DNA of 64,000 nt, from the NCBI RefSeq assembly GCF_001277345.1, contig NZ_LIUT01000001.1:491323-555322 (forward strand). The letters run 5' to 3'. This document shows positions 26,319 to 35,343 of this stretch, in pieces (position 1 is the first letter of the stretch; each line of letters opens with the position of its first letter). The position numbers were made by a program, and so were the translations under genes. This stretch comes from Paenibacillus solani. GTDB lineage: Bacteria > Bacillota > Bacilli > Paenibacillales > Paenibacillaceae. Below the pieces are notes generated by a model. The model had not been told where the DNA came from. It saw only the letters and a program-made list of their open reading frames with translations, and ran no database searches.

Positions 26319-27115
26319 CAACAAGATCCTGGCTATCTCTGTATGCTCTGCTCATTCGAACGAGCATCAAAAGCCGCATGCAATACAAATTCAACTTCAT
26401 CCTGGCATCATTTCTTGCCGCGTTAATCCAAATTTCCGAGTTTCTCATGGTCGCCATTGTCCTCTTCAAGTTCGGAGCCATTCAGGGCTGGTCCATGCAT
26501 GAAATCGGGTATTTATTTGCGGTTATGACGCTGTCGAAGACGCTTTATCGGACGTTTGCGGATGAAGTGCACCATCTTGAACACTACCTGGTTAACGGTG
26601 AGCTTGATCAGCTGCTGACCCGTCCCATGCCGGTACTGCTGGCGCTCATGCCGCAGAAATTCCGGATCATGCTGGGTGAAGTGCTGCAGGGCGGCTTTCT
26701 GCTCTGGTGGTCGCTGCATGGCATGATGGCGGCAGGTCAAGTGGGCTGGAGCGCGGTGCCGCAATCGCTGTACATTATTGTCACGGGCGCCGTCATCCTA
26801 TTCTCGATTGGTCTCGCGACCGCAACCTTCGGTTTCTGGACGACTCGGATCACCGAGCTTCAGAATCTGACAGAAGATGCGGCCCGGACGGCAGCCCAAT
26901 ATCCGCTTACCCTTTATCCCAAATGGATGTCGTCGATTCTCTTGATCGTGGTTCCGGTCGGTTTGGTCAATTATATTCCGTCGTTATACATACTGCGGGG
27001 CGAGCTTGGAGTCTGGGTGCTGCCTGCGTTGGCTGGAGTTGCTCTTTTATGCCTCTGCCTAAGTCTGAAGTTCTGGCATTTTGGATTGACGAAGTATCAA
27101 AGTACAGGGAGCTAA
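26315..27115 (+). CDS. ABC-2 type permease (DUF990 family), second subunit
   Basis: This 266-residue membrane protein is the second permease of the operon. It has about six helices and the conserved HHLEHYLVNGELDQLLTRP-like cytoplasmic segment, the counterpart of ISLDLMRPV in the first subunit. The start at 26315 overlaps the previous stop; GGAGG at 26300-26304 is the likely ribosome site, and the AAGGAGG right against the ATG is too close. A longer frame back to 26225 would overlap the first permease by 90 bases and lacks support. It should form the membrane channel together with the upstream protein. Confidence 0.85.
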   Translation: MTTRSWLSLYALLIRTSIKSRMQYKFNFILASFLAALIQISEFLMVAIVLFKFGAIQGWSMHEIGYLFAVMTLSKTLYRTFADEVHHLEHYLVNGELDQLLTRPMPVLLALMPQKFRIMLGEVLQGGFLLWWSLHGMMAAGQVGWSAVPQSLYIIVTGAVILFSIGLATATFGFWTTRITELQNLTEDAARTAAQYPLTLYPKWMSSILLIVVPVGLVNYIPSLYILRGELGVWVLPALAGVALLCLCLSLKFWHFGLTKYQSTGS

Positions 27116-27131
27116 AGGGAGGAACGCATCA

Positions 27132-28118
27132 ATGATTGAAGTTCATAACATACGCAAGGAATTCAAAACGCCAGTTGTGAAAGAGGGGCGCTTCTCCGGG
27201 CTGCGAACCCTGTTTACGAGAGAATACCGGACGAAGGAAGCCGTGAAGGGAATCAGCTTTCAAGTGCAGCCGGGGGAATTCGTTGGTTACATCGGTCCGA
27301 ACGGGGCCGGCAAATCCACCACGATCAAAATGCTGACTGGCATTCTCCATCCCACCTCGGGTCACGTAACGATCAGAGGCATGAATCCGCACAAGGAGCG
27401 GCGCAGCGTCGTGAACAACCTGGGCGTGGTGTTCGGTCAGCGCAGCCAGCTTTGGTGGGACCTGCCGGTGAAGGACTCCTACGATATTTTGGCCAAAATG
27501 TACAGCGTGGATGTGGGGGACAAGGAGCGGAGGCTCGGACAGTTTGCAGAGCTTCTCGATCTACAGGCGTTCTGGGAAACGCCTGTACGCAAGCTGTCGC
27601 TCGGGCAGCGCATGCGCGCTGACCTTGCGGCCGCGATACTGCATGATCCTGACGTGCTGTTCCTGGATGAGCCGACCATCGGGCTGGACGTGAACGCCAA
27701 GCGGAATATCCGCCATTTTCTCAAGCTGATCAATGAACAATTCGGCAAAACCATTCTGCTGACGACCCATGATATGGATGATATCGAGCAGCTGTGCAAT
27801 CGGGTGATGGTTATCAATAACGGTGAGCTCTCCTATGATGGCACGGTAAATTCCTTGCGTGATACGATCGGACTGCCTACGGTCATTACCGTGACGTTTC
27901 GCGGCCCTTTTGCAATCCCTGAGCAATTCCAGAGGCAAGGGAATCCTGCCGTCCCCATCCGGGTGACAAGCTCTCTGGACAATACAGTCACAATAGAAGT
28001 CAACCGCCGCGAGATGAAGACGCTTGATATTTTTAAAGAGCTGGGCCGCTGGGGTGAGCTGGATGATATTGATATGGAAGATCCCGATTTCGAAGATGTG
28101 ATTCATAAGGTGTATTAG
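27132..28118 (+). CDS. ABC transporter ATP-binding protein of the ABC-2/DUF990 exporter
   Basis: This 328-residue ATPase completes a three-gene exporter. It has Walker A GPNGAGKSTT, the Q-loop region with FGQRSQLWWDLP, signature LSLGQRMR, Walker B VLFLDEPTIGLD and switch His in TTHDM. The C-terminal 90 residues form a regulatory extension typical of NatA/CcmA-like exporters. RBS GGGAGGAACG precedes the ATG by a few bases, and the gene begins 16 bases after the second permease. The family is often annotated as a daunorubicin or sodium exporter, but neither claim is supported here. Confidence 0.9.
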   Translation: MIEVHNIRKEFKTPVVKEGRFSGLRTLFTREYRTKEAVKGISFQVQPGEFVGYIGPNGAGKSTTIKMLTGILHPTSGHVTIRGMNPHKERRSVVNNLGVVFGQRSQLWWDLPVKDSYDILAKMYSVDVGDKERRLGQFAELLDLQAFWETPVRKLSLGQRMRADLAAAILHDPDVLFLDEPTIGLDVNAKRNIRHFLKLINEQFGKTILLTTHDMDDIEQLCNRVMVINNGELSYDGTVNSLRDTIGLPTVITVTFRGPFAIPEQFQRQGNPAVPIRVTSSLDNTVTIEVNRREMKTLDIFKELGRWGELDDIDMEDPDFEDVIHKVY

Positions 28119-28179
28119 ATTTTGTGCGCTGGAGTGGACATGATTGCCATCATCATACAATATAATAGAGTATACATCT

Positions 28180-28206
28180 AAAGAGGAGCCTGCTAGGTTC
28201 CTCTTT
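28180..28206 (+). terminator. Probable terminator of the ABC-2 operon
   Basis: AAAGAGGAGCCT (28180-28191) and AGGTTCCTCTTT (28195-28206) form a 12-bp stem with one G.T pair. The following sequence, CATTTGG, is only weakly T-rich. Confidence 0.6.
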
Positions 28207-28320
28207 CATTTGGGTACAAATGGAGGTAGAGGAAGTATAATATATAGATGAGAGGGAGGAGTCCTGTGCTCTAAGTGCATAAGTCATAGAATAACATCTA
28301 CATATAAAGGATGAGCTACC

Positions 28321-30291
28321 ATGAAGTTGATGAAGTGGATCTGGTTCCGTATCGGTAACCATTACCGGAAGAAGCGGGATTTTGAACAAGCCCTTAAATA
28401 TATGAGAAAAGGTGAAGAAGCCATTATCCGTTTCAATGATAAGCTGCTCTATGCGGAACTGCTGCACAACAGCAGTCATTCGGAAGAGGCTGTAGCTTAT
28501 TTGGGACAGGTGATTGATACAAGCGGCAGCCACCGCGCTTATGAGCGCCGAGCGCATATTTTGCGTGAATTGAATCGGGAGCTTGAAGCAATTGAAGATT
28601 TAAATGAAGCGATTCGCTTGAATGCCGATAATTATCTGAATTGGTATACGCGGGGAATTGCCTATAAGGATTTGAACCAGTATGACGAGGCGATAAGGGA
28701 TCTGAAGGAAAGCATTAAAAGAGAGGATGACAGCACGGTTATTTCGACCTACTATGAACTGGGCATGACTTATTATGAGAGCGGTAACCCGGAGGAAGCT
28801 GCGCACTATTTTCGTCTAAGCATCCAAAAGCCCGAGCGTGCCATTCCCATGTATTACTATATGCTGTCCGTATCGCTGGATCTGATGGATCATGTGCAGG
28901 AAGCCATAGGCGTTCTGCAGGAGGGAATCCAGCTGGTCGATCGGTATGAGGCGGAAGCGGATAGCGGTTATGCAATGTTTGCGGGCAGCACCAATTATAG
29001 CTATGGTGCCTTTCAGACGTTTCAGCGGCAAGTGCGGGAAGTATACTCTTTTCGAAAACCTATGGCAGACCTGTATATACAGCTTGGGGACATGGGACAG
29101 GCAGAGCGCTATCTGTCGGAGGCCATTGAACGGTATCCGGATTCATACGACCTTTACTTAAAGAGAGCGGAGGTATTAAACCGATCGGGCAGCAAAGCTG
29201 CTGCCAAAGCGGATTTGGAGCAGGTGATAGAAGCAGCACCCGACGATTATCGGGCATATTTCGATTTGGCCCGGATTTATCGCGAGGATGGCAGGGAAGA
29301 ACCGGCCTATGAGCTGATCTCGAAACTGTACGCAAGACAGCCCGACTCCCCGCTCGCCTGCTATTGGATGGCCGACTGCTACTATCGGCTGGGTCGTCAA
29401 GGGGAGGCTCTGGCGATCAATGACAAGCTGCTTAAGCTTGAGGATGATGACGCACCTAACTATGTGCAGCGTGCCGATATTTACATGGAAATGAATGATC
29501 TTCCTTCTGCAGAGCAGGCTCTGAAGGAAGCTATTGCGCTTCAGGATGGGACTGAAATCCGCAACAAGCTGAGTTATGTGCTCTATCTGCAAGGACGTAA
29601 CGAGGAAGCGCTGCTCGAACTGCAAGAGGCGGCCAGGCAGGAGGAGTCTTTTTCAGAGCATCCGACGTATCTGGCAGCAAGCGGTCATATCTATAAGGAG
29701 ATGGGCATGTGGGATCTTGCCATCGATGCCTATTCCCAGGCTATTTCGGCACAACCGTCGAATCCGAGATTTTATGAATTCCGCGCCGTTTGCTTTGTGG
29801 AGACCGGCCAGCTTGAGCGGGGATTGGCGGACTGCGCCCAAGGGCTCAGCTTGAACCCGGTGCAGGGGAATCTGTACAGCCTGCGAAGCGGAATATATTA
29901 TTCCATGGGGGATTATGCCCGCGCGAAGGAAGATACATTGCAAGTGCTGGAGCTTTCACCGGGACATCCGGGTGCCTATTTCAGACTGGGACAGATTTAT
30001 TACAAGGATCAGGATGAAGATGCGGCATTGGCAGCATTTGACGAGGTGCTGAAGCTGGTTCCCGATCATGCCGACAGTTATCTGTATAAAGCGCATATTT
30101 ATTACAGTCAGTTCGAGCATGAGGAAGCCATACAGGCGATTGTAAACTGGAGCTTGCATCTGCAGAAAGAGATGTCGCCAGCGGATAAAATTCAAGCGAT
30201 TGAAGGTTTGGAGGGCTTTGAAGAAGGTCTTTTGGATAAGGCAGTTGAACGCTTGACAGGCATGTATGGACATCAGCTTTATTTGTCCTGA
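28321..30291 (+). CDS. Tetratricopeptide-repeat protein
   Basis: This 656-residue soluble protein consists almost entirely of about 15 tetratricopeptide repeats, 34-residue helix pairs with the W/L-G/A-Y-F-A-P pattern (for example YNWYTRGIAYKDL-like and AYFRLGQIYYKDQDEDAAL). Such superhelices bind other proteins or peptides. No enzyme, DNA-binding or signal-peptide segment is seen, so a specific role cannot be given. The ATG at 28321 follows AAAGG (28306-28310). It lies behind the ABC-2 operon's terminator with a TATAAT-like box near 28230-28240, so it probably has its own promoter. Confidence 0.85.
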   Translation: MKLMKWIWFRIGNHYRKKRDFEQALKYMRKGEEAIIRFNDKLLYAELLHNSSHSEEAVAYLGQVIDTSGSHRAYERRAHILRELNRELEAIEDLNEAIRLNADNYLNWYTRGIAYKDLNQYDEAIRDLKESIKREDDSTVISTYYELGMTYYESGNPEEAAHYFRLSIQKPERAIPMYYYMLSVSLDLMDHVQEAIGVLQEGIQLVDRYEAEADSGYAMFAGSTNYSYGAFQTFQRQVREVYSFRKPMADLYIQLGDMGQAERYLSEAIERYPDSYDLYLKRAEVLNRSGSKAAAKADLEQVIEAAPDDYRAYFDLARIYREDGREEPAYELISKLYARQPDSPLACYWMADCYYRLGRQGEALAINDKLLKLEDDDAPNYVQRADIYMEMNDLPSAEQALKEAIALQDGTEIRNKLSYVLYLQGRNEEALLELQEAARQEESFSEHPTYLAASGHIYKEMGMWDLAIDAYSQAISAQPSNPRFYEFRAVCFVETGQLERGLADCAQGLSLNPVQGNLYSLRSGIYYSMGDYARAKEDTLQVLELSPGHPGAYFRLGQIYYKDQDEDAALAAFDEVLKLVPDHADSYLYKAHIYYSQFEHEEAIQAIVNWSLHLQKEMSPADKIQAIEGLEGFEEGLLDKAVERLTGMYGHQLYLS

Positions 30292-30444
30292 GTGCCGCGG
30301 GTAAGCCGCAGAATCGATATCATCGAAGAAGTCGTGTCACAATTTGTCTAAATTTGTGGTATGATTCAATAGTTGTTGCAGCATAACATGCTCGCAGGCT
30401 GTATAGCCAAGCGGGCTTTCTTCATGTGCTAGGAGGGGATTATG

Positions 30445-31206
30445 ATGATCTCGCTGCAAGAGGTCAGTAAATGCTTTGGCAGCGGCACGGACCGTTACCA
30501 GGCTATAGACGCTGTTTCTCTTGATATTAAGGAGGGCAGCATACACGGGATCATCGGCACGAGCGGAGCCGGAAAATCGACGCTGCTGCGCATGATGAAC
30601 CTGCTGGAGAAACCCGATTCCGGTAAAGTCATTGTGAACGGCCAGGAGCTGACCGCCCTTGGCGGCAGGGAGCTTCGGGAGGCAAGAAGATCGATCGGCA
30701 TGATTTTTCAGCTGTTCCAACTGGTTAGCAACCGGACGGTTTGGGGCAACGTGTCCATGCCGCTTGAACTGGCAAAGGTACCGAAGGCCGAACGGGCGAG
30801 TCGTGTCCAGCAGGTTCTGCGTTTTGTCGGGCTGGAGGATAAAGCAAAGTCATATCCCGCTCAGCTGAGCGGCGGGCAGAAACAGCGGGTAGCCATTGGC
30901 AGAGCCTTGGCCAATTCGCCGACCGTCTTGTTGTGCGATGAGCCGACCTCATCTTTAGATCCGCAGACAACGGCGGATATCTTGGATGTGTTAAGACATA
31001 TTAACCGGACGCTGAGGGTGACCATCGTGATCGTTTCCCATGAAATGAATGTGGTGAACGAAATTTGCGACTATGTGTCTGTGATCGATCATGGGCGTTT
31101 GATCCGCACGTATCGTAATCACCCAGGAGATGGAGAGGCTGCTCCGATGTCTGAAACATCAACGGACGGTGCGGGAGAAACGAGGGGATTTGGGTATCAT
31201 GAATGA
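30445..31206 (+). CDS. metN: Methionine-type ABC importer ATPase lacking the NIL domain
   Basis: This 253-residue ATPase belongs with the MetI-like permease and MetQ-like lipoprotein that follow, so the operon should import methionine or a related compound. Motifs: Walker A GTSGAGKST, signature LSGGQKQR, Walker B VLLCDEPTSSLD, switch His in VSHEM. Classical MetN is about 340 residues because of a C-terminal NIL/ACT-like domain that binds methionine and shuts off transport. Here the chain stops after about 20 residues of polar tail, so that inhibition should be absent. ATG 30445 lies eight bases after AGGAGG (30431-30436); ATG 30442 is an alternative. No SAM riboswitch is seen upstream. The gene overlaps metI by eight bases. 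Confidence 0.85.
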   Translation: MISLQEVSKCFGSGTDRYQAIDAVSLDIKEGSIHGIIGTSGAGKSTLLRMMNLLEKPDSGKVIVNGQELTALGGRELREARRSIGMIFQLFQLVSNRTVWGNVSMPLELAKVPKAERASRVQQVLRFVGLEDKAKSYPAQLSGGQKQRVAIGRALANSPTVLLCDEPTSSLDPQTTADILDVLRHINRTLRVTIVIVSHEMNVVNEICDYVSVIDHGRLIRTYRNHPGDGEAAPMSETSTDGAGETRGFGYHE

Positions 31207-31897
31207 TATTATTCATTATATGAACGATTATTTTGCCCATGTCTTCCAGTATCAGCATGAGATATGGCGGGCGATTGGCGAGACGTTCATCATGGTGGGC
31301 ATTTCGATCGCTGCTGCTATAATACTGGGTCTTCCGGTCGGAACACTGCTATTTCTGTGCCGAAAAGGCCAACAATACGAGAATCGCCTATTGTTCTCCA
31401 TTCTGAATGTTCTCGTAAACATCATCCGGTCATTCCCGTTTCTGCTGCTTGTTGTGATTATGATTCCCGTCACAAGGTGGATCGTTGGCACATCCCTCGG
31501 GACGCTGGCCGCAGCGGTGCCTTTATCCGTCGTTGCGGTGGCATACTACTCCAGGCTGGTCGAGCAATCCCTGCTGGAGGTGCCGAAGGAAGTGATGGAG
31601 GCTGCCGCTTCCATGGGGGCATCCACGATTCAGATGATATTCAAATTTCTGTATGTGGAGGCCAGATCCGGCCTGACGCTCGGACTGACAACCTCAACAA
31701 TCAGCTTTATTTCGTACTCCACAGTCATGGGGATTGTAGGCGGGGGCGGCGTCGGCGATTTTGCGATCCGCTACGGGTATCAGCGTTTTGAGGAAGAGAT
31801 TATGACGTTTACGGTCATCATTATGATCATTCTGGTACAGTCGATTCAGTACGGCGGTAGCCTAGCGTCCAGACTGCTGGATAAGAGAAAGGTTTAA
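31199..31897 (+). CDS. metI: Methionine-type ABC importer permease
   Basis: This 232-residue membrane protein has five or six helices and the binding-protein-dependent permease (BPD) domain with the EAA loop VMEAAASMGASTIQMIFK that docks onto the ATPase. It is the permease partner in a MetNIQ-type importer. The start ATG at 31199 lies inside the end of metN (eight-base overlap), with a weak GAGGGG ahead, so translation is probably coupled. The longer open frame to 31130 is not used. Length fits the family (about 220). Confidence 0.88.
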   Translation: MNDIIHYMNDYFAHVFQYQHEIWRAIGETFIMVGISIAAAIILGLPVGTLLFLCRKGQQYENRLLFSILNVLVNIIRSFPFLLLVVIMIPVTRWIVGTSLGTLAAAVPLSVVAVAYYSRLVEQSLLEVPKEVMEAAASMGASTIQMIFKFLYVEARSGLTLGLTTSTISFISYSTVMGIVGGGGVGDFAIRYGYQRFEEEIMTFTVIIMIILVQSIQYGGSLASRLLDKRKV

Positions 31898-31949
31898 TTA
31901 TGTTTTTGAACGTATTTATAAAGATTATTTTACCTGGAGGAAACCTACA

Positions 31950-32786
31950 ATGAATAAAAAATTCACGCTGCTTATGCTGACTCTCTTGCTGGTGCTTGCG
32001 GGCTGCGGGCAGCAGGCAACTAAAGACGAAGCTGCAGAAAGCACATCGCCTCAAGCAAAAGAAGAAGTCACCTTAAAAGTTGCAACACTCATTCCCCCGA
32101 TGACTGAGGTGCTGGAACTGGTGAAGCCGATGCTGAAGGAAGAAGGCATCAATCTGGATATTCAAATTCTGTCCGATAACGTGCAGCCGAACAATGCGCT
32201 CGCTCATAAAGAAGTGGATGCGAACTTCTTCCAGCATGTGCCGTACATGGAAGAGTACAATGCGAATAACGGGTCGGAGCTGGTTCCGGTCACACCGATC
32301 TATAATGCCGTTTTTGGTGCTTATTCCAAGAAATACAAAACCATCGAAGAGTTTCCGGATGGCGCAACGATAGCGATTCCTAACGATCCTTCCAATATCG
32401 GCCGATCCCTTGTGATGTTTGAGAAGAACGGTCTGATTAAGCTGAAGGAAGGTGTCGGCATTAAGGCAACCCAAGCCGACATCGTGGAGAACCCGCACCA
32501 ATACAAGTTCACCGAGGTGGATCTGCTGATGCTGGCCCGTACCCTTGACGACGTCGATATGGTCGCCATGACACCAGCATATGCGAAACCTCTGGGACTT
32601 ACACCTAAGAAGGATGGTCTCGTAACCGAAGGCAACGATTCGGATTTCACCATTACACTGGTAGCCCGCAAAGATAATGTCGATTCCGAACCGATTCAGA
32701 AGCTTGCAAAGGCAATGACCAGCCCTGAAGTGAAAAAGTTCTTTGAAGAGAACTATTCGGAGATCGCGCTTCCAGCTTTCGAATAA
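31950..32786 (+). CDS. metQ: Methionine-type ABC importer substrate-binding lipoprotein
   Basis: This 278-residue precursor has a lipoprotein signal peptide with lipobox LVLAGC (Cys19), so the mature protein is anchored to the outer face of the membrane. The NLPA/MetQ fold follows, with VATLIPPMTEVLELVKP at the start, the NFFQHVPYM segment and NDPSNIGRSL. The family binds L- or D-methionine and some related peptides. GGAGG nine bases ahead sets the start. It is the third gene of the metNIQ operon and is followed by a strong terminator. Confidence 0.9.
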   Translation: MNKKFTLLMLTLLLVLAGCGQQATKDEAAESTSPQAKEEVTLKVATLIPPMTEVLELVKPMLKEEGINLDIQILSDNVQPNNALAHKEVDANFFQHVPYMEEYNANNGSELVPVTPIYNAVFGAYSKKYKTIEEFPDGATIAIPNDPSNIGRSLVMFEKNGLIKLKEGVGIKATQADIVENPHQYKFTEVDLLMLARTLDDVDMVAMTPAYAKPLGLTPKKDGLVTEGNDSDFTITLVARKDNVDSEPIQKLAKAMTSPEVKKFFEENYSEIALPAFE

Positions 32787-32807
32787 AGGGAAAGTCTTAT
32801 TCCAAAC

Positions 32808-32852
32808 AATCACCGTTCTCTCTTCATGCTGAGAGAGAGCGGTGATTTTTTT
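32808..32852 (+). terminator. Terminator of the metNIQ operon
   Basis: AATCACCG and TCTCTC pair with GAGAGA and CGGTGATT in one long stem, followed by seven T. It starts 22 bases after the metQ stop. Confidence 0.9.
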
Positions 32853-32933
32853 GAGTGCGCCCTATATGGTATACTCTTGTTGGATTTTGAGCGATGCATC
32901 TTACATACCCCTACGTATTGGAGCTGAGAATTT

Positions 32934-34166
32934 ATGAAAAAAGAAGTAATCGACAGGCTCATCACCTATGCACAAGTCGATACGCAGTCAGACGAGAACA
33001 GCCATACCTGTCCTTCAACGCCCGGCCAGCTGACCTTAGGGCAGCTGCTGGTGGACGAGCTGAAGGAAATCGGCATGCAGGATGTAACCATGGATGAGAA
33101 TGGATATGTGATGGCCACACTGCCAGCTAACTCGGATAAGCCTATACCAACAATCGGCTTTTTGGCGCACATTGATACAGCCACCGATTTTACAGGGGCC
33201 GGGGTCAAGCCGCAGATTATTGAACAATATGATGGCCAGGACATCATACTGAATAGAGCACAGAATGTGGTACTGTCTCCGCAGGATTTCCCGGAGCTGC
33301 ATGGCTATAAGGGGCATACACTCGTAACAACGGATGGAACAACCTTGCTCGGAGCTGATGATAAAGCGGGGATTGCGGAGATTATGACTGCGATGGATTA
33401 TCTGATCCGGCATCCGGAGCTGAAGCACGGTAAGATCCGCGTGGCCTTTACGCCGGATGAGGAGATTGGAAGAGGCCCGCATAAATTCGATGTAGATGCC
33501 TTTGGTGCTAAATATGCGTATACGATGGATGGCGGTCCATTAGGAGAACTTCAATACGAGAGCTTTAATGCAGCAGCCGCACTTGTGACTTGCAAAGGCA
33601 AGAATGTTCATCCGGGTACGGCAAAAGGGAAAATGGTGAACGCCGCGAAAATCGCCATGGAGCTGAACAGCATGCTGCCTGCGGAAGAAGCGCCTGAACA
33701 TACCGAAGGGTATGAGGGATTCTATCATCTTTCCTCCATCGAAGGCGATGTGGAGTTAACTGAACTTCGTTACATTATCCGCGACCATGATCGTGAGCTA
33801 TTTGAAGGAAGAAAAGCCAAGCTTGCCGCCATTGTGGAAGAGCTTCAGCACAAGTACGGAGCGGAGCGGATCATCCTCCAGATGAAGGATCAATATTACA
33901 ATATGCGGGAGAAAATCGAACCAGTCAAACAAGTAGTCGACATCGCGCAGACGGCAATGGAGAAGCTTGGAATCAAGCCGATCATCGAACCGATCCGCGG
34001 TGGCACCGATGGTTCACAATTGTCTTATATGGGCCTGCCGACACCTAATATTTTCACAGGCGGGGAGAACTACCATGGCCGATACGAATATGTGTCCGCC
34101 GACAATATGGTGCTGGCTGTTCAAACGATTATCGAGATCGTCCAGTTGTATGAGGCGCAGGCTTAA
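32934..34166 (+). CDS. pepT: Peptidase T (tripeptide aminopeptidase)
   Basis: This 410-residue cytoplasmic zinc peptidase of family M20 removes the N-terminal residue from tripeptides. Metal and catalytic residues are visible: His79 and Asp81 in AHIDT, bridging Asp142 in GADDKAG, catalytic Glu176 and metal Glu177 in PDEEIG, Asp199 in TMDGG and His381 in NYHGR. The length matches PepT. It follows the methionine importer's terminator, so it is a separate unit; still, both fit salvage of amino acids from peptides. GGAG lies ahead of the ATG at 32934. Confidence 0.95.
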   Translation: MKKEVIDRLITYAQVDTQSDENSHTCPSTPGQLTLGQLLVDELKEIGMQDVTMDENGYVMATLPANSDKPIPTIGFLAHIDTATDFTGAGVKPQIIEQYDGQDIILNRAQNVVLSPQDFPELHGYKGHTLVTTDGTTLLGADDKAGIAEIMTAMDYLIRHPELKHGKIRVAFTPDEEIGRGPHKFDVDAFGAKYAYTMDGGPLGELQYESFNAAAALVTCKGKNVHPGTAKGKMVNAAKIAMELNSMLPAEEAPEHTEGYEGFYHLSSIEGDVELTELRYIIRDHDRELFEGRKAKLAAIVEELQHKYGAERIILQMKDQYYNMREKIEPVKQVVDIAQTAMEKLGIKPIIEPIRGGTDGSQLSYMGLPTPNIFTGGENYHGRYEYVSADNMVLAVQTIIEIVQLYEAQA

Positions 34167-34184
34167 ATAGAATAGTGATATATA

Positions 34185-34221
34185 AAGAGGGGCTGCCGGC
34201 TGAATTGCCGGTACCCCTCTT
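34185..34221. terminator. Terminator between pepT and the AraC-type gene
   Basis: AAGAGGGG (34185-34192) pairs with CCCCTCTT (34214-34221), with an inner CCGG/CCGG stem. It sits between convergent genes and could serve both. Confidence 0.8.
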
Positions 34222-34273
34222 ATTGTATTTGTATATTGAATATAGACGGCGACCCTATACAAGCAACAATTAA

Positions 34274-35152
34274 CTAGGAAGTGCTTTTCTCCAGGCTGTT
34301 CTTATAATCGCTCGGAGTTAAGCCTGTCCATTTGCGGAATTGCTTGGAGAAATAGAGCGGATCAGTGTATCCGACGGAGGAGGCGATTTCATGAATGGAG
34401 AAGGAGGACTTCATAAGTGACTTTGCCTTATCGATACGCACCTTCGTGAGGTATTGCATAGGGGACAAGCCTGTATGCTGTTTGAACATTTTGGACAGAT
34501 GAGCCCGATGATAGCCAAGCGTCTTGGCCATTTGATCAATGGACAGCTGCTGGTGATACTGGGTTGATATCCAGCGTTCGGTCTGCCTCACGCCCCGCTC
34601 AATATCCGGCACGTCATGGGTGTTTGATGGAAGATGCTCGCGATTTAGTATCGCCAGCTTGTGAAACAGCAATCGCAGCCACCCGGATGCCTGGAGATCC
34701 TCAAGCCAAGGGTGATCCGATTGGTTAAATCCCTGACGCAGATGCAGGTACATGTCGGCCAGGGAGCGGAGCTCACCTTCGTCCGGGCAATGAATTATCG
34801 GCTTTGCCGGTGTGACACCCATGTCGGCCAGCAGCCTATGCGTGCCTTTTTCCTGCAGAGCTACCCAATTGTAATGCCAGGGGTTTTTGTCATCGGCTTC
34901 ATAGCTGAATAGGACACCGGGAAGGATGATGAAAGTATCACCTGGCTTACAGGGATGTACCGTGCCTGCGCACTCAAACACGCCCTGGCCTGTCAACACC
35001 GTATGAATGAGGCAGTAATCATGGATGAGCGGCCCGATTTTGTGCCGAGGCACGGGACTACCTTCACCGCTGAACAGGATGTTCAAATCATGGCCGCCCG
35101 GGGAAGGATTCACACTGATTCTGAAGAGTGTATGATCCGGTAAAAGGGACAT
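34274..35152 (-). CDS. AraC-family regulator, probably of alpha-galactoside use
   Basis: This 292-residue protein has an N-terminal cupin sensor domain (PGDTFIILPG motif) and a C-terminal AraC-type double helix-turn-helix (YHRAHLSKMFKQHTGLSPMQYL ... IHEIASSVGYTDPLYFSKQFRKWTGLTPSDYK). Proteins of this design bind a sugar and activate a nearby catabolic gene. It is divergent from the GH4 alpha-galactosidase, 191 bases away, and should control it. AGGAGG nine bases ahead of the ATG at 35152 decides the start; the frame extends upstream to 35287 but without a ribosome site. Confidence 0.88.
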   Translation of the reverse strand: MSLLPDHTLFRISVNPSPGGHDLNILFSGEGSPVPRHKIGPLIHDYCLIHTVLTGQGVFECAGTVHPCKPGDTFIILPGVLFSYEADDKNPWHYNWVALQEKGTHRLLADMGVTPAKPIIHCPDEGELRSLADMYLHLRQGFNQSDHPWLEDLQASGWLRLLFHKLAILNREHLPSNTHDVPDIERGVRQTERWISTQYHQQLSIDQMAKTLGYHRAHLSKMFKQHTGLSPMQYLTKVRIDKAKSLMKSSFSIHEIASSVGYTDPLYFSKQFRKWTGLTPSDYKNSLEKSTS

Positions 35153-35343
35153 GTTGTAAGTCCTCCTAATACTTCCTCGATATGGTTCAATGCATGGATG
35201 ATGAATTAATGCTAGCTTACTCAATGAAACAACAAATGTCCATATTGCACTTCGTTTGCTCCATGTTAAAAAAATATCGATTATCATATAGTTAGTCTTG
35301 TGATAACGGATGAATTCATGGAGTTTAAGGAGGGTATTTATTG

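Noticed and set aside
30292..30444. SAM riboswitch or T-box before metN
   Set aside because: The 150-base region is too short and shows none of the conserved core bases of either; only a plain promoter-like TGGTATGAT is present.
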